From positions 1-64,000 of the forward strand of contig JACCGJ010001524.1 in NCBI GenBank assembly GCA_013407085.1: a stretch of DNA of 64,000 bases, written 5' to 3'. The DNA comes from Atriophallophorus winterbourni. Its lineage: Eukaryota; Platyhelminthes; Trematoda; Plagiorchiida; Microphallidae. The position numbers and the translations under genes are program-made. The notes beneath the pieces are model-generated. The model was not told the DNA's origin and made no database searches. It saw only the letters and a program-made list of their open reading frames with translations. Shown piece by piece: positions 44,566-57,249 of this stretch; positions within the stretch are counted from its first letter, which is position 1, and every line of letters begins with the position of its first letter.

Positions 44566-44876
44566 GGGCAGTGAGACTCCAGCTTTTTGTGAATACAGAT
44601 CACTGCTAGTGGCAAATTAGTTTACCTTGGTATTACCTGCGTAGTACATAAGTATGGTATGAAAGCACAAGACTGATCCAGGCCAAGTGCCGTACAGTCA
44701 GAGACTGCACGGGGCTAAGATACTGTTAGGTTGCCCAGGCCTAGACAGAGGGAGGAATAGAAACGGTAGTGAGACTACAGCGTATTTCAGCATGCAGCTC
44801 ACTACCTCTGGCCAATCAATTTAGCACGATCTTAGCCGCATAGCACAGAAGTGCTGCATAATTACACATCCGTGCT
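44566..44876 (+). repeat. SINE-like repeat A: half copy plus full copy
   Basis: A second-half copy (44566-44656) is directly followed by a full copy (44657-44876) starting GTATGAAAGCACAAGACTG and ending ACATCCGTGCT. The junction shares the GTAGTACATAAGTATG words. Confidence 0.7.
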
Positions 44877-45049
44877 CTAGTTTTTCCTGTTGGGTATCTG
44901 TAAGGTCGGATCAAACACGCTGTGAAATTATGTTTTCATCGGATAAATAATACCTACTTCTTTTAAACAGTACGTTAATATTTCCAAGCTTCTCTGTCTT
45001 ATAGCAAAACTTTTCATATTTTGTTGTTCCCGCAGCCATATCCAACTCA

Positions 45050-46888
45050 ATGAAACATTCCATTACACACGTTATTTTCGATGTTGACGGTCTCCTATTG
45101 GATACTGAGGTTATTTATTCGGCGATTGCCTGTGAACTCTTAGAAAAATATGGTCTGAAAATCAACTATGAATTGAAAAGAAAAATCATGGGGCGGAAAC
45201 CCATCGAGGCAGCCACTGCCTTGGTTGAAGGGCTATCTGCTCCTTTCACTCCAGAAGAATGGATGACAAACTATAAGAAGCACTTGACAACTGAGAGGTG
45301 GCACGCTGTTGAATCTTTACCCGGTGCAAAACGTCTTGTTCTCCACTTGGCAAAGCAAAATATCCCTATGGCAGCTGCAACGGGTTGTTGTCTCAATGAA
45401 CTAGAGGAAAAAATGTTCAACCATCAAGACATTTGGAAACATTTGGAACATGCCGTTGCTTCTGGCGATGATCCGACAGTAAGTCTTCCCGTTATCTTTA
45501 CAGATTTCTAAATACCTGACTCCGTAAACCCCAAATACAGGGTACCTTGTCCATCATTGGTAAGCACAGTGAACTTACCTACCTAGACAGTGACAGTTTG
45601 AAATGTCATTGTTTCTTTTATTTTATGTAAAAATTCTGTTGATGTCTACGTCCATATGGATCCTATCTCGGTTTACTTCCTTGTTAAATCGAACACCGTT
45701 TTTGTATTGCTCGCCACGAGAATCCATTGTACTATATCGTGTCTTTCTTACGATTTTTCAATTTTTATCGCTATGTAAAAGCTGTAAAATACCAAGCTCA
45801 TGGTTTCTCAGCTGCGATATTCCGTTTATTAATTATTTACTTTTACCAAAGTAATGTGTTGCTCACATCCCCCGCACTTACACACCACTACCGTTTCTGG
45901 CTGCTGTCAGGTGGAGACAGTAAGATTAGGTTCAGTGAAGCTTGAAACAGTGGATAACTTTATTTACTTTTACATTTTTACGTTGTCGTTCGTGAGTTAG
46001 TTGTTTCTTGCTTCGAACCCACGTCAACGTTTAGGGTGAACGATCAATCGACTTCCTGCGCTGTGGTTCTATATGGGTATTCATTTTCTACTAAGATATC
46101 TGATGTATTATTGCCTTCCCATGATCTGATTGTTTCCTTCACCAGGATTTATTTTTATTTTTTTATATTCAATCAATCTAAGATTGATTTTCAATAGCCA
46201 GGTGATCTGCTTTCCTCCTTTGTTTCTGATTAAGTGAATTGAATTTTCAATCTGTTGACCATAATTCAATCAAACTGATAGACGTGTATTAGTGGATGGA
46301 GTTGACACAAAATCTGGGCAAACTTGAGAGACGTTTCAGGATCAAGACGCAATTTCATTCGATTTCTATACTTCGGTTGAGCATAAAGTATTTAAGCATG
46401 AAGTGAGTAGCTGTGCCGCTGCACAATTAGTCTGACAGACGAAACGTATTCTCTCGCTTCCTATTCTAATATCTCACTCAGAATGTTTAGAATACTAATT
46501 GTAAATGTAGATACGTCTTCAACTATAAATCTTGTTTTCTCAAGCCTATATATCTCGTGTATAATTTTTTTAATGTTTCGTTCGTATCCCTTAAACGTTG
46601 ACACAGATTCTACGTGGAAAACCGGCCCCGGACATTTTCATAGCAGCTGCTCAGCGTTTTCGTGAACCTCCTTGCAATTTTGAATCAGTTCTAGTTTTTG
46701 AGGATTCCCCGCTCGGAGTGCAAGCGGCCGTGGAAGCGAAAATGCACGTTGTCTGGGTTCCATGTGCGGAAGAACCACCCGGGGTTGCTCCGGAAACGAT
46801 ATCTTCGGAAGACGCTTGGCGGGTGACAAGGCTACGTAGCCTTCTCGATTTTCAGCCTAAGCAGTTTGGGATTCCTGCATTCGGTTGA
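45050..46888 (+). CDS. HAD-family phosphatase, pseudouridine-5'-phosphatase-like (2 exons)
   Basis: A cytosolic HAD hydrolase; the family removes phosphate from pseudouridine 5'-phosphate or related small phosphates. Exon 1 is 45050-45478 with donor ACA/GTAAGT. Exon 2 is 46607-46888 with acceptor GACACAG. Both are phase 0, making 236 residues, close to the 228 or so of animal relatives. Motif I is FDVDGLLLDTE (nucleophile D11, acid D13). Motif II is T111 in AAATGCC, motif III is K148 in RGKPAPDIF, and motif IV is VFEDSPLGVQAA with D176. All catalytic residues are present and the frame is open, so it is probably functional. The 1128-bp intron has no recognised repeat. A CCCGCAG acceptor lies 14 bp before the ATG and may be a spliced-leader site. 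The substrate is inferred from similarity; other small-molecule HAD phosphatases cannot be excluded. Confidence 0.92.
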
Positions 46889-48300
46889 AATTGCGGGAGT
46901 CATTTTTTTATAAATATTTTTTGAACACACTTTTGGTTGATCTATTCGATTTCTAATCACTTTACAGTGTTGCTATGTGATCCAAATCTTGAATACACGC
47001 TCTCTGATTTTATCAAATCACGCACGAAACTTTGCTTACGATCAAAGTAATGGACCACACAATTTTGATGATCTTTTTATTGTTGCATCTGCCGTTATTC
47101 GCGTTAAATCACGACAGATACATGCAAACGACTCGTCAGCACTGTCTTTATCGATTCTAAACAAGATGGTTGTATTATGAGTTTTCGACCAGTTTTACTC
47201 AAATCGGTTTGTAATCGATTCACGATTTATGGTTAAAAAATTAAATAGCTGTACAGTACCGTAGGATATACGTATAAAAGTTAGACAAATCGTACTTTGA
47301 TGTTTGCGTCCATGTAGAGGAGTTAAAGTAATTCCAAGTATGATATGGATTGAGCAAATGACGACTGGATATATATGTTTGGGTGCATTTGTTTTTCCAA
47401 CTGTGTGTAAAACGGAAGCACTAAGGGTTTTCGGTAAACTGGTGACAATACAGTATTATTCAACATAGAAGATCGTGACGTTTGTTCGAAGATCATTTCA
47501 TTCGGTGTGGTTCTGGGGGTAAACCGTTCCACAGAAAGCATACACGGGCTGCGTAAAAGTACCCCGGCGGCGGGAATGTGGTATTTGAAGGTCAGATTAT
47601 GACTGTGGGTCTGGAGACTGAAGCGAATATTAAAGACGTGTCTAAGTGGGTGGAATGCCGTGTGGATTATTCGGTATGTGAGGATCAGGTCAGCTCTGTT
47701 GCGCCTGTGCTTGAGTGTACAATCAAAAGGGTAGATTATGCCGTCCGGTATCCATTTTAGTTGCCTTATGATAAATCCTTTCGATTAGCAAGATGTATTT
47801 TCCATTCATGGTGTCCAAGCTTGCGTTGTATAGTCCACAACTGGGTGTATGTATGTATTGAGTACCTTTGACAATGAGCGTGGCAAACGTCCGAAAATTC
47901 GTTTGAGTAAACCGAGTACACTGCATGCTCGCTTATAGATGGCCTCTCACTGCAGACTCGAATTTCCATATACCGATATCTTGCTCCGATATGACTCAAT
48001 GGCCGGATTGCCTCGGGATGAATTTTAACGAAATGGGCACTCGAAACAGAAAGGGGTGACGTGCACAATGTTGAATTGAGTATCCTTGAGATGGAGGTTG
48101 GGAGTGTTATAAACGTTAGGACCGGGAACGTGATTTGACCTCAAATGATCGTATATAGTCCTCCCTATTGTAGCTGGCGGGGTAGAGGGGTCGGAGATGA
48201 TTGCTTCAGGTCATTTCAAATCAACGAGTGGCAGCTGGTGCACATCTCGCTAATTATCACATTTCGGTTTCATCGATCCATCATTAAGCACGTCCCCCCG
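46889..48300. other. Downstream of the PUDP-like gene, no clear gene
   Basis: Contains a G-rich patch near 47570-47700 with a plus ORF (47578-47760; DVSKWVECRVDYSVCEDQVS) that may be a decayed coding segment, but no family could be recognised. The rest is unremarkable. Confidence 0.35.
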
Positions 48301-48304
48301 CGTT

Positions 48305-48610
48305 GCACTGATTGCGTCTCGCTCTATCCTTGAGGTCAACCTGTCCAACGCTTATTGCGTTCACTCCCAAATCCCACAACACAAGAGAAGCCGATTGATC
48401 AAAGGCGTTTATTACGCACAAGACAACAAAACACACGCCCATCGTATATATGCAAAACGAACAACCGCAACACTGATCCTCAACATGACTGTCCCGGTTG
48501 TCACTTCGGTCATATTTGTCAGTCAATTTCGTGCCAACCGGTAAAATTTAAGCCCTCGCCACATAGGGCTCGTTTAACCGACATCGATGAATTGCATACC
48601 GCACACTATG
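48305..48610 (+). repeat. Dispersed repeat shared with 52745-53035
   Basis: Ordered shared blocks: GATTGCGTC, GAGGTCAAC, CACAACACAAG or CACAGCACAAG, AAAACACAC, TCACTTCG and CACANAGGGCT. About 300 bp and diverged. Possibly two solo LTRs or another non-coding element; ends are not defined. Confidence 0.5.
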
Positions 48611-49253
48611 TCATCTCGTTTACGCTTCATGTTGAAGAAACTTGATAGAAGCGTCGAACTTATGAGCCACAGTGGCCTGATAAGGAATTAAAACAACTGC
48701 TAAAAGTTACAGTGAGCTCCGGCTTCAGTACACATTGTTCCAGACTTCGAAATGTGAAAAGACTTGTTCAATTGAACATGGGGGTAAGTTACCGTACGAT
48801 CATGAATCGCGTTTTACAGCTTGTGAAGTCTTATCACCCAAATCAGTCATGTTCGCATTTGCATATTAATTTCGGACGAGGTGCAAAGTCCTCGCGACAT
48901 TTTACATTTCATGTGGTTTGCGCGTGATCGTCATTGGGTATTCAGAATGTGATTCTTCGTTCCGATAACTTATTGTGAAATGCTGTTCACCTTGTTAGCG
49001 TTGATTACGTATAGAAAAGCTTGTTTCAATAGCACCGAGGCAGCGATGACGGCTGACTCAAGAAGTTGTGATCTGAGTCAAGCTGTTCAGCTTTCCTGTC
49101 CAAAGTTCAAGCACGTGGGGGTACAAGTGATTGTGCTACTGGCAAAATATTTTTGATCGCTAATGAAAACATGTGGATTGATGCAAACCAGCTAACTAGA
49201 CTGAGCTGCCTAAGCCTGGACACCATAGCTCTAAAAACATAGTTCGCTTCTGG

Positions 49254-50022
49254 ACCTTTTATATCATCAAGCGTCTAAGCTTGCATATGAAGTCCTTACG
49301 ACTGTTTCTCACCCCCTGAGTAATTTATTCTAATTGAGAACTGCTGACAACATCGGAGATTATTGTTGCATGTTGGAAATACGACACTCCAAACGAACCT
49401 GCCGCAAGTATTTTTATTCGGTGCGAATTTGTTTTGTTCGGAATAATCTACCTGCTAATTTGGTACACTCCACTAGTCTTACTTTATTTCAAATCGGAAA
49501 CTGACTATAATATGCGAGTTAACTCTGATATTACCCCAGCAAGTCATTTATCTGCGCAATATATATATATATATATATATACCTATGTTTCACCCCCTTA
49601 GTTGTAACGCTAAATGCTTTTCAACCATAAATCTTGAATTTTAATTGTGACCGTTTCAAGTTAAGGAATCAGAATTGATCCTTTCTACCTCTTTGTTGAA
49701 TACTGGAACAACTAAAGAATTTCGGTCATCTCCAAATACTCCGCACTATTCTCACCTAACGTGGTTGCTCTGCTTCAGAAGCACGTTGACATTTATACAT
49801 TGAGATTATGCGCGCGAAAATCTCTAGGCTTTGTCACTAAATACATTGGTGCTCACTCTCTTTTATTCTGATCGAATTCCGATGCGCCGTGCTTCGTGGA
49901 ATCTGTCACTAAGATCAAATAATCCTGCGTGAATGAGTTGTTTTTGCTTGCGGCTGTGCAAGACAGTATTTTAAACCAATTCGTTTGTTTAACTCAGTGT
50001 GGCGAGAAGTTTTCCACGGCAA
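49254..50022 (+). pseudogene. CR1-like LINE 3' end, copy 1
   Basis: It begins with ORF2 C-terminal codons (LAYEVLTTVSHPLSNLF from 49280) and a RHSKRTCRKYFYSVRICFVR-like stretch, then NNLPANLVHSTSLTLF (near 49440-49490). The remainder is 3' untranslated sequence shared with copy 2, including an (AT)n run at 49559-49581. Stops interrupt the frame. The copy ends at the N gap. Confidence 0.7.
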
Positions 50023-50042
50023 NNNNNNNNNNNNNNNNNNNN
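50023..50042. other. Assembly gap (20 N)
   Basis: Twenty N bases lie exactly between the end of one copy of a 750-780-bp repeat and the start of the next. Confidence 0.99.
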
Positions 50043-50823
50043 AAGCTTGCATATGAAGTCCTTACGACTGTTTCTCACCCCCAGAATAATTTATTCTAAT
50101 TTAGAACTGCTGACATCTGAGATTGTTGTTGCATGTTGGAAATACGACACTCCAAACGCACCTGCCTCAAGTATTATTGGTGCGTAGTTGATTTGTTCGG
50201 AATAATCTACCTGATAATTTATTACACCACTAGTTTAACTTTAATCAAGTCAAAAATTGAGGATGATATGCGAGATAACCCTGATATTACCCAAACAAGT
50301 CACTTATCTGCGTTACTCCGGTCATGAAAACCGCTTCACTTTATTTATTCGTATATGTTTGTACCTATGCTTCGCCCCGTTAGTTGTTGCAACGCTAAAT
50401 GCTTTTCAACCATAAATCTTGAATTTTAATTTTGACCGTTTCAAGTTGAGGAATCAGAATAAATCGCGTTCTACCCCTTTGTTGAATACGGGATCAACTG
50501 AAGAATTTCGGACTTCTCCAAATACTCTCCACTCTTCTAACCTAACTTGGTTGCCATGCATGATCATGCTTCAGAAGCATGTTGACATTCATACATTGAG
50601 GTTCTGTGCGCAAAAATCTCTAGGCTTTGTCACTAAATTCATCGGTGCTCACTCTCTTTTATTCTGATCGAATTCCGATGTGCCGTGCTTAGTGGAATCT
50701 ATCACTAAAATCAAATAATCCTGAATGAATGAGTTGTTTTTGCTTGCGGCTGTGCGAGACAGTATTTTAAACCAATTCGTTTATTTAACTCAGTGTGACG
50801 AGAAGTTTTCCACGCCAATCAAA
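50043..50823 (+). pseudogene. CR1-like LINE 3' end, copy 2
   Basis: It starts at the same AAGCTTGCATATGAAGTCC as 49273 in copy 1 and stays colinear to CCACGCCAA. Coding remains include TTSLTLIKSKIEDDMRDNPD and ASHLSALLRS-like residues followed by a stop near 50325. The copies differ by many substitutions and small indels, so they are not one sequence read twice without error. Confidence 0.7.
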
Positions 50824-52500
50824 TCTAGATTGGTAAAATAATGTACCGATTTATTCTGAAATTGTTTAACGGTACAGACTTTAGGGCCAAAAACTGCAGT
50901 TGGTTGAGTGCTCGGTTCTGTTCCAATAGTATTTGCAAAGAACACCATCTTTCGAGTTTCGCCTCACTTTAATCACAAACAAGAGGAGTTCGTAGTTGTC
51001 CGCTTTAGGTTTTTTATTAACTTATCTGGTTCTGATTTGGGTGTCCCACTTAGGATTATTACTGTCCAGACTGTTTTCAAGATGATTTCCAACTGAATGC
51101 CAATTCTTACCTCATTTATGCTAACATAATTATGTATTATTTCCATTGAAACAGAAGATTGAGCCCAAAAGTTGCACCAGTGACCAGTATGCCCAAATTT
51201 CGGTGACTAATTGTTTGTCATACAGAGTTCGAATACGTGTCCCTACGTGGAGTGTAATTTCCGGGGATGTGAGCAACACATCACGTTGGTCATCCTCAAG
51301 CGCCTTGAGTGCTTCACCACGAATCACTATGTGATTCTGTGTTTGAACATCGTGGTTCGTTGTACGAACCCTATGCAACTGTGGCATTCAAGTATAACCT
51401 TGTCCCTACTTGTTCAGTAAAATGCCTAGGCGTTGTGCTGCGGTATTCTTACACGGTCACCATAGTGACAGTTAGTTACAATCGATCGCAATCGAGATTA
51501 ATAGCTAGAATTCAGGGAAATAGAAGTTTACCAGCCATTTTAATCTATCTCAGGTTGTCATTGTATGCTTTGTCGTGAATGCAGAATCCGTCATTTCGTT
51601 GTTGTTGATTTATTTGTTTTAAAATAGTCTTTATTCCTCAATAGTTCTTCCTTACCACCTTGCATAAAAGTGACTATACCAGCTGATCGAATTCATTAAA
51701 TTCGCTTACATCACAACAAAAGCTTTCGTCCTTTTTGTAAACAGGAAGTTTCTTAGGTTAGTGAACACGTCAATTCGAGATTGTGGAAAAACTGTTTCGG
51801 AATCTGCATAATTGTTTTGAACTGTCATTGACCGCGGATGTCGGTCATGTCATTTTGAGACATGATTTCAATGCTGTTTTGTTTAGACTTGTCAATGATG
51901 TTTAGCGTAGTTTGGTCCACGGAACAAGTGTTGAAATACTGTCAGAGAGTCGTGTGTTTGTGAATTTGGTATCACATCTCCATGAGGCGTTAGTGTACCT
52001 CACTGAAACAGACATATTCAAATATTCACTCACATTTTACACGCGATTACGCTCATATTGTTCTTTTTCCAATCGAACTGCGATATAAATCCACTAACCA
52101 CCCCGTATCTGCCGGACACACTTGCTGTAAGCGATTAGCTATCGATCCGGTCTAAGTTGACACCCAAAGTCATTACTTTCATGATATCTAATATCGTCGA
52201 AGAAATTTCATTTTTACAAACAAAAATTAGTTTTAATGCGACTAATAACTCAGATTGGTATAGCTAATTGCTGACATATTAACAGAGTAAATCTAAGCCA
52301 GTCAAATTGCGAAAGTTAAAATGAGGTGTTGGCGTCTGGGGCCAGTTAAACAGCAGACAATAGACGGACAAGCGAGCACGATCACTGTGCTTACCTCAGG
52401 TTTCTATACGACAAAACTGATTACTGGATTTTCCATATATTCCTCATGGCTTTCAGTACATACATATTGAAACGGAGTCGGATGTGATTACGCCATTTTA
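50824..52500. other. No recognisable gene
   Basis: A plus frame at 51146-51334 follows an acceptor-like GAAACAG but has no family resemblance. No shared repeat was seen. Confidence 0.4.
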
Positions 52501-52518
52501 ACGTCTATTTCGTTTATT

Positions 52519-52671
52519 GGCCACCGGTAGGAAGCTGCATGCGGAAACACACTGGTGTCTCATTGCCTTTCATTCGGCTAATATCTACATAAGCCTGTTC
52601 AACTTGACAGTATCTTGACCCGTGTGCAGTCTCTGACTGTGTGGCACTTTGCTTGACCTCGGACTTGTGAT
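52519..52671 (-). repeat. SINE-like repeat A, minus copy
   Basis: Minus strand: from a degraded first-half start through TGCCACACAGTCAGAGACTG and the CAAGATACTGTCAAGTTG block to AATGAGACACCAGTGTG and ACCGGTGGCC of the hairpin half. Confidence 0.65.
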
Positions 52672-52744
52672 GTTACACGCACACGTTGTTTAAACAGATT
52701 TCAAGTCACTCAATGCAACCTTAACGAAGTCAACCCTGCGTTTC

Positions 52745-53035
52745 ACACACTCATAGATTGCGTCACGATCCAAGCACTGAGGTCAACGCATTGAATGCAA
52801 ATCACACAGCACAAGTGAATGCACAAGGCCGAGCACAAAACACACGGCTATCTTATATAGGCGATTCAAGTAACCGGAACACTCACTTAAAACTTGTTTG
52901 TCTCAGTTTTCACTTCGATCAGGTTTCGTGACAACTTTTTCACTGTAAGACCTCACCACACAGGGCTTCCTTGAACGACCCTAACGAATTTCATGTTGTT
53001 CGATAGCGGATGACGTTATCCATCTTCTTGAAAAG
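52745..53035 (+). repeat. Dispersed repeat shared with 48305-48610
   Basis: Contains the same ordered blocks (GATTGCGTC, GAGGTCAAC, CACAGCACAAG, AAAACACAC, TCACTTCG, CACACAGGGCT). A SINE-like repeat A copy ends about 75 bp upstream. Confidence 0.5.
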
Positions 53036-53039
53036 GTGG

Positions 53040-56000
53040 TCTCTCTAACCGGGTGTTTGCAATCCACGAATTATTACGGGTTCGCGATTGTCATCATTGA
53101 ATTATTATTGGATTGGATTGGTGGTGTTCTGCGTATCATCCGCATGCTCGCGATTAACGCTCATTGCTAACGCACTTCGCACCTTCAAAAATGCAATTGG
53201 GTAACCTATTTCGTTCAGTCTGAGAATGTCACTCAATTGTGAGCATCTTCGAACATCTAGAAAAGGTTTGGTTATGGTAATGATATTGAACGGCTTAAAA
53301 ATAACAAGCTTAATCAAAACTTGCTTCAAACTTCAATGATTTGTTTCACTTGTTGTTTCCGGACACATAGATCCTAATTTTATTGTCCCGATCTGATTAA
53401 TGAATACGGTGTGATCTATGTAGTGGTATGTGTGAAGAGAGATTCGGGAAGTATTCAAGTTCCGATCATTATCAGCCTTTCAAAGATAGGATGAATTTAA
53501 TTTAGTTTGTATTACTGACAATGGATATCTGAGTACATCAAACGATTATTTAGTTCCATATTCTGATTCACACGATAGATAGCCATGATTGCATGTACTT
53601 TACTTATAAAACTTGAATAATTAGTCAATAAGGAATACTAATAAATTAGTCATTATTTACAACACCGAACTTATTAGATACACCTTAGAAACAATAATTA
53701 TATATGCTACTGACCATTAGCAGTAGTCAAAAGATCGAAAATGTCTTGTGAAAAACGAGAAATTTATAATTGGATGATTATATCTGTTCCACTCAAATCA
53801 GGGTTAACAAATGCGAACACAGTTTATCAAAAACTTTTGTTTCAGAATACAATGTGATGTGTGACATTTGCTTAGCGCGTTTCTTCCGAATTCATTTTAT
53901 AGTATAAATAGCATAGCCATGTCGTAATGATTGCCCCACATGTTGGAACACGAATATTTATTGTCCAAATGAAAAATTGAAATTAAGATAAAAACTGCAA
54001 AGTTTTATTGAAAAAATAGAATCCACAATTGGTTTCAATGTAGCTTCAATTAAGTCCACTCCAGGCGGTTTCTTCGTAATAATTTTGCAAAAAAAACCAT
54101 CAATTAATGGAAGTAAATACAAATCAAGCTAGTCAAAAATTCTGTTATTGATATTATAAATAAAACATTTGTTTTTTGAGTACAAAAGCTCAATTCTGTT
54201 GAGAATCTAACAAAAATGTCTGTCCCCCATGATCGCTGGTCAACTTCGCATTTGTTGTAGACAGCAAATGTGCGTTCGTTCAATTTTCTCGTAATTCGAA
54301 TTATATTAGCTAAAATTATGCACTGACTTTTGATTTTTTGCAAAAAAGTAATCTGTGGATATCTAATTATCTGATCTAATCAGTGCAGCGGCGAATAAAT
54401 TCCGCTACATTTTGTACTTTACAAAAGGTCGCGAGCGTTGATTTTTTCCTTGAAATTAAGCTCACGAACAGCAGTGCGCAATTCTTTTGTCTTTTTCTCA
54501 AACAAGTTATATTAATAGGACAAACCAGCTTGTATAACCTTAATTAGCAAAACACCGTGCACATTGAAAATGTTTTTAAAAAAAACTTTGTGTCCATATC
54601 TTGGGAATATGATTGCCGCGAAATAATTTTACCAAAGATTTTGCTACATGTCATGCGTTTGTGTTTGAAGGATTTGATTGAATCAAAAATGCATTATGTT
54701 GCACATGACAGTTTTTACGTTTTCAAGTATTTGCAACTAGAATTTACGCGATGCCAAGTTACCTAAATGTTATAACGTATGTTCGTCAGTTTTATTTTAA
54801 TGTAAGAGATTCGCATGGATAGCACTGCCTCTTGCTTCTCATAAAACTATGAAAATATTTTTATATCAAAAAATCCTTTCTGTTTACATAATCACAGCTG
54901 CTGTATAACACCACCAAATTGATATTCTACTTACATTCTAGCGTATAAATTTATGCAGCGCTTTCTATAAGCGATTTCAGGATCCTAACCATAGTCAAGT
55001 CGTTACATCAACTACGATTCTATACAACAATGAATCTGTGACGATTGTTCAATCACGCCATAAAAATTTTCACCCACTGTTTCCGCGCAATTTCGCTTAA
55101 TTCATGTTTTAAAATGACTACATGCTGTTCACTTTCATCTTTCGTTTCGATTCCTTATTATTGGGGTTTAATTATAATCACGTGATCTCTTATGAATTCG
55201 CTGTTAGAACGAAGAGGTAGGTTCAAAAGCTATCAAAGTGCGTGTTTTGTTATATAGGGTGTAATTTATTCGAATGCTGTGAGTTTATTAGGTTTTCTTG
55301 TGACAACGTCCGAAATTTCACGACTAAAAAATTCTCATTGATTTCATATTGGCAAATCATTATCCCGCATAAATGATTCATGATGTTTTAAAACTGTTCT
55401 CCATCGCGTAATCCACGACGTTCCGTGTTAGTTCCTAATGCTATACTGGGGCGATAGATAGGCACGAAGTCCCGGACTTTAATGCGGACAAATCGAAATA
55501 ATGTTAATGCATTCATCTAGACTGGATAAGGACATTCAATCACATGCTGTCGTTTGACTCAACTTCTGGGCTTGAACACAAAGGCAGCTGTTCTTCGTCG
55601 ACCAATACTGCAGCTTATTCAGAGTTGCTTGTTTCGCCCAATTATACCTGCGCATTATTTTTGACATCTTAACTCGAAGCATAGTTTACCCCGTATTACT
55701 TGTTGTAAGGTAATTTATTAAAATCAATATGGACTGAGTTCTGAACATCGTTAGATCATGCTCATGGCTTAAATATTACAAAAATGATGCAGACTACTCC
55801 TTACGGCCCGGCAAGAAGACAAATCGATTGCAAACCATGCAGAACGGTCTTGCGTGATTCGAATCTCTATTCAAATGGTTTTATAATGATCAGTTCATTC
55901 GAGAACTACAGATATATATAACTACCTGGCAAGTATTTTAGCAAATCCAATGAAGTGAAGTGAAGTTTAGCGCGTTGGTTTGTCATGAGTATGATTTTTC

Positions 56001-56570
56001 TGAATCCTCGATTCGCCTGTCAGTGGTGTCTGATAGTGCTTTCGTACACCAAACGTTTCAGTACTTTGTAAACCACTGAAACGAGCGTCGCTTCAGGATG
56101 GCTATCAGGATCCAAATTGCTACCAATTTGTAGATATGTCATGTATTCAGTTTCCGCTTCAGCTTGTAAGATTCCGCTATATTGTGAGTGGTTAGTTTAT
56201 TCTCGCAATAGGCCGCAGTAATTCAATGCACGAATTGAAAAGCTACTCTATCATCAGTTTTCGAAAAGTATCCTGTTGTAAACGGACAACCCAAAATCAC
56301 TCAACTGAGGTTAGTATCATTCGCTACACTGATAATCTCAGCAGAACATTGATTGTTCAAAGAGTCATCTCAACCAGTTTGATCCTCGCTTTATTAAATA
56401 AAGAGTTGATGATTGTTTGCATATGTAGAGGTGGAGTATAAAGCCTGCTGATAGCCAGACTTCTGGAATGTTCTGGATTGCTTTCCTCGCACCAGCTTGA
56501 TACTCAGGATCTCGTCTGGACTACCGCGGAAAACGATCCGAGTGTCTGGGTCTCGTGTAACCACAAGCCG
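53040..56570. other. Long AT-rich stretch without recognised genes
   Basis: ORFs here are short, low-complexity and without motifs. No repeat family described elsewhere in the window was found. Confidence 0.5.
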
Positions 56571-56579
56571 ATTAGTGTA

Positions 56580-57240
56580 TAATAAATCCTGCCGTATCTC
56601 GCGTTTTCTTAAGAGAATATTCGAAAGTTTCATGCCAGATAACTTACTCCGGTTAATTAACAAGTACGTTATGGAATATCCAATCCAAGCCTGGGCACCA
56701 TGGTTAAGGAAGGATATCGAACTACTTGACAGGATTTATCACTGTGAGACTAAGTTGGTCTCCCGTTACACAAATTTGTCTTTCCAAGAGCGAGTGTCAA
56801 ATCTCAACCTACATGATTTTACCCAACGACGAATACGGAGTGACCATATGCTGGCATTTAAAATTTTGCTCATCGAAAATCATCCTCTCAAAGATTTATT
56901 TAAGTCCGAAGTCCTTACTCGGACACGCAGACATTCAAAGACTTTAAGCATTCCATATTCTCGGTCGGAATATGTTTTACCTTGTCCGAAGAAATCAAAC
57001 GTTCGGAATCAATTGAGGTTTTCGCTTCAAAGCTCGATGAATACAAGTCCAACCATGCGGTATGTGACTGTCTCTTGAACGGTTTTATATATTTTTTACT
57101 CTACATATCTCGTCACCCTGTGGTTTTTGTTAAGCTTATTGTTTTTTGTACCATAAATATTTCTGTGAATCTTTGGATTGCATTGCCAGTGGTATATGTT
57201 GTTTCTGAGGATGTTTGGATTGGCCTTCCTGACATCATTC
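56580..57240 (+). pseudogene. CR1-like LINE 3' fragment
   Basis: The 193-residue frame (56497-57078) contains RISRFLKRIFESF, VMEYPIQAWAPWLRKDIELL, CETKLV, FQERVSNLNLHDF, QRRIRSDHMLAFKIL and LFKSEVLTR. This is the ORF2 C-terminal domain (YCIQAWxPxLxKDIxxLExVQRxATKLV; RRxRxDMxxxYKI) of a CR1-group element related to the copies at 49254 and 50043. It is 5'-truncated: no RT catalytic motif precedes it. The frame is fairly well preserved, so the copy is younger than most. Confidence 0.8.
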
Positions 57241-57249
57241 GACAAATTT

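Noticed and set aside
49999..50187. ORF spanning the run of N
   Set aside because: Its middle is unknown sequence and it joins two repeat copies; it is an artefact of the gap.
56394..56663. 89-residue minus-strand ORF opposite the CR1-like fragment
   Set aside because: It mostly overlaps the complement of the recognised plus-strand LINE frame and has no RT motif.
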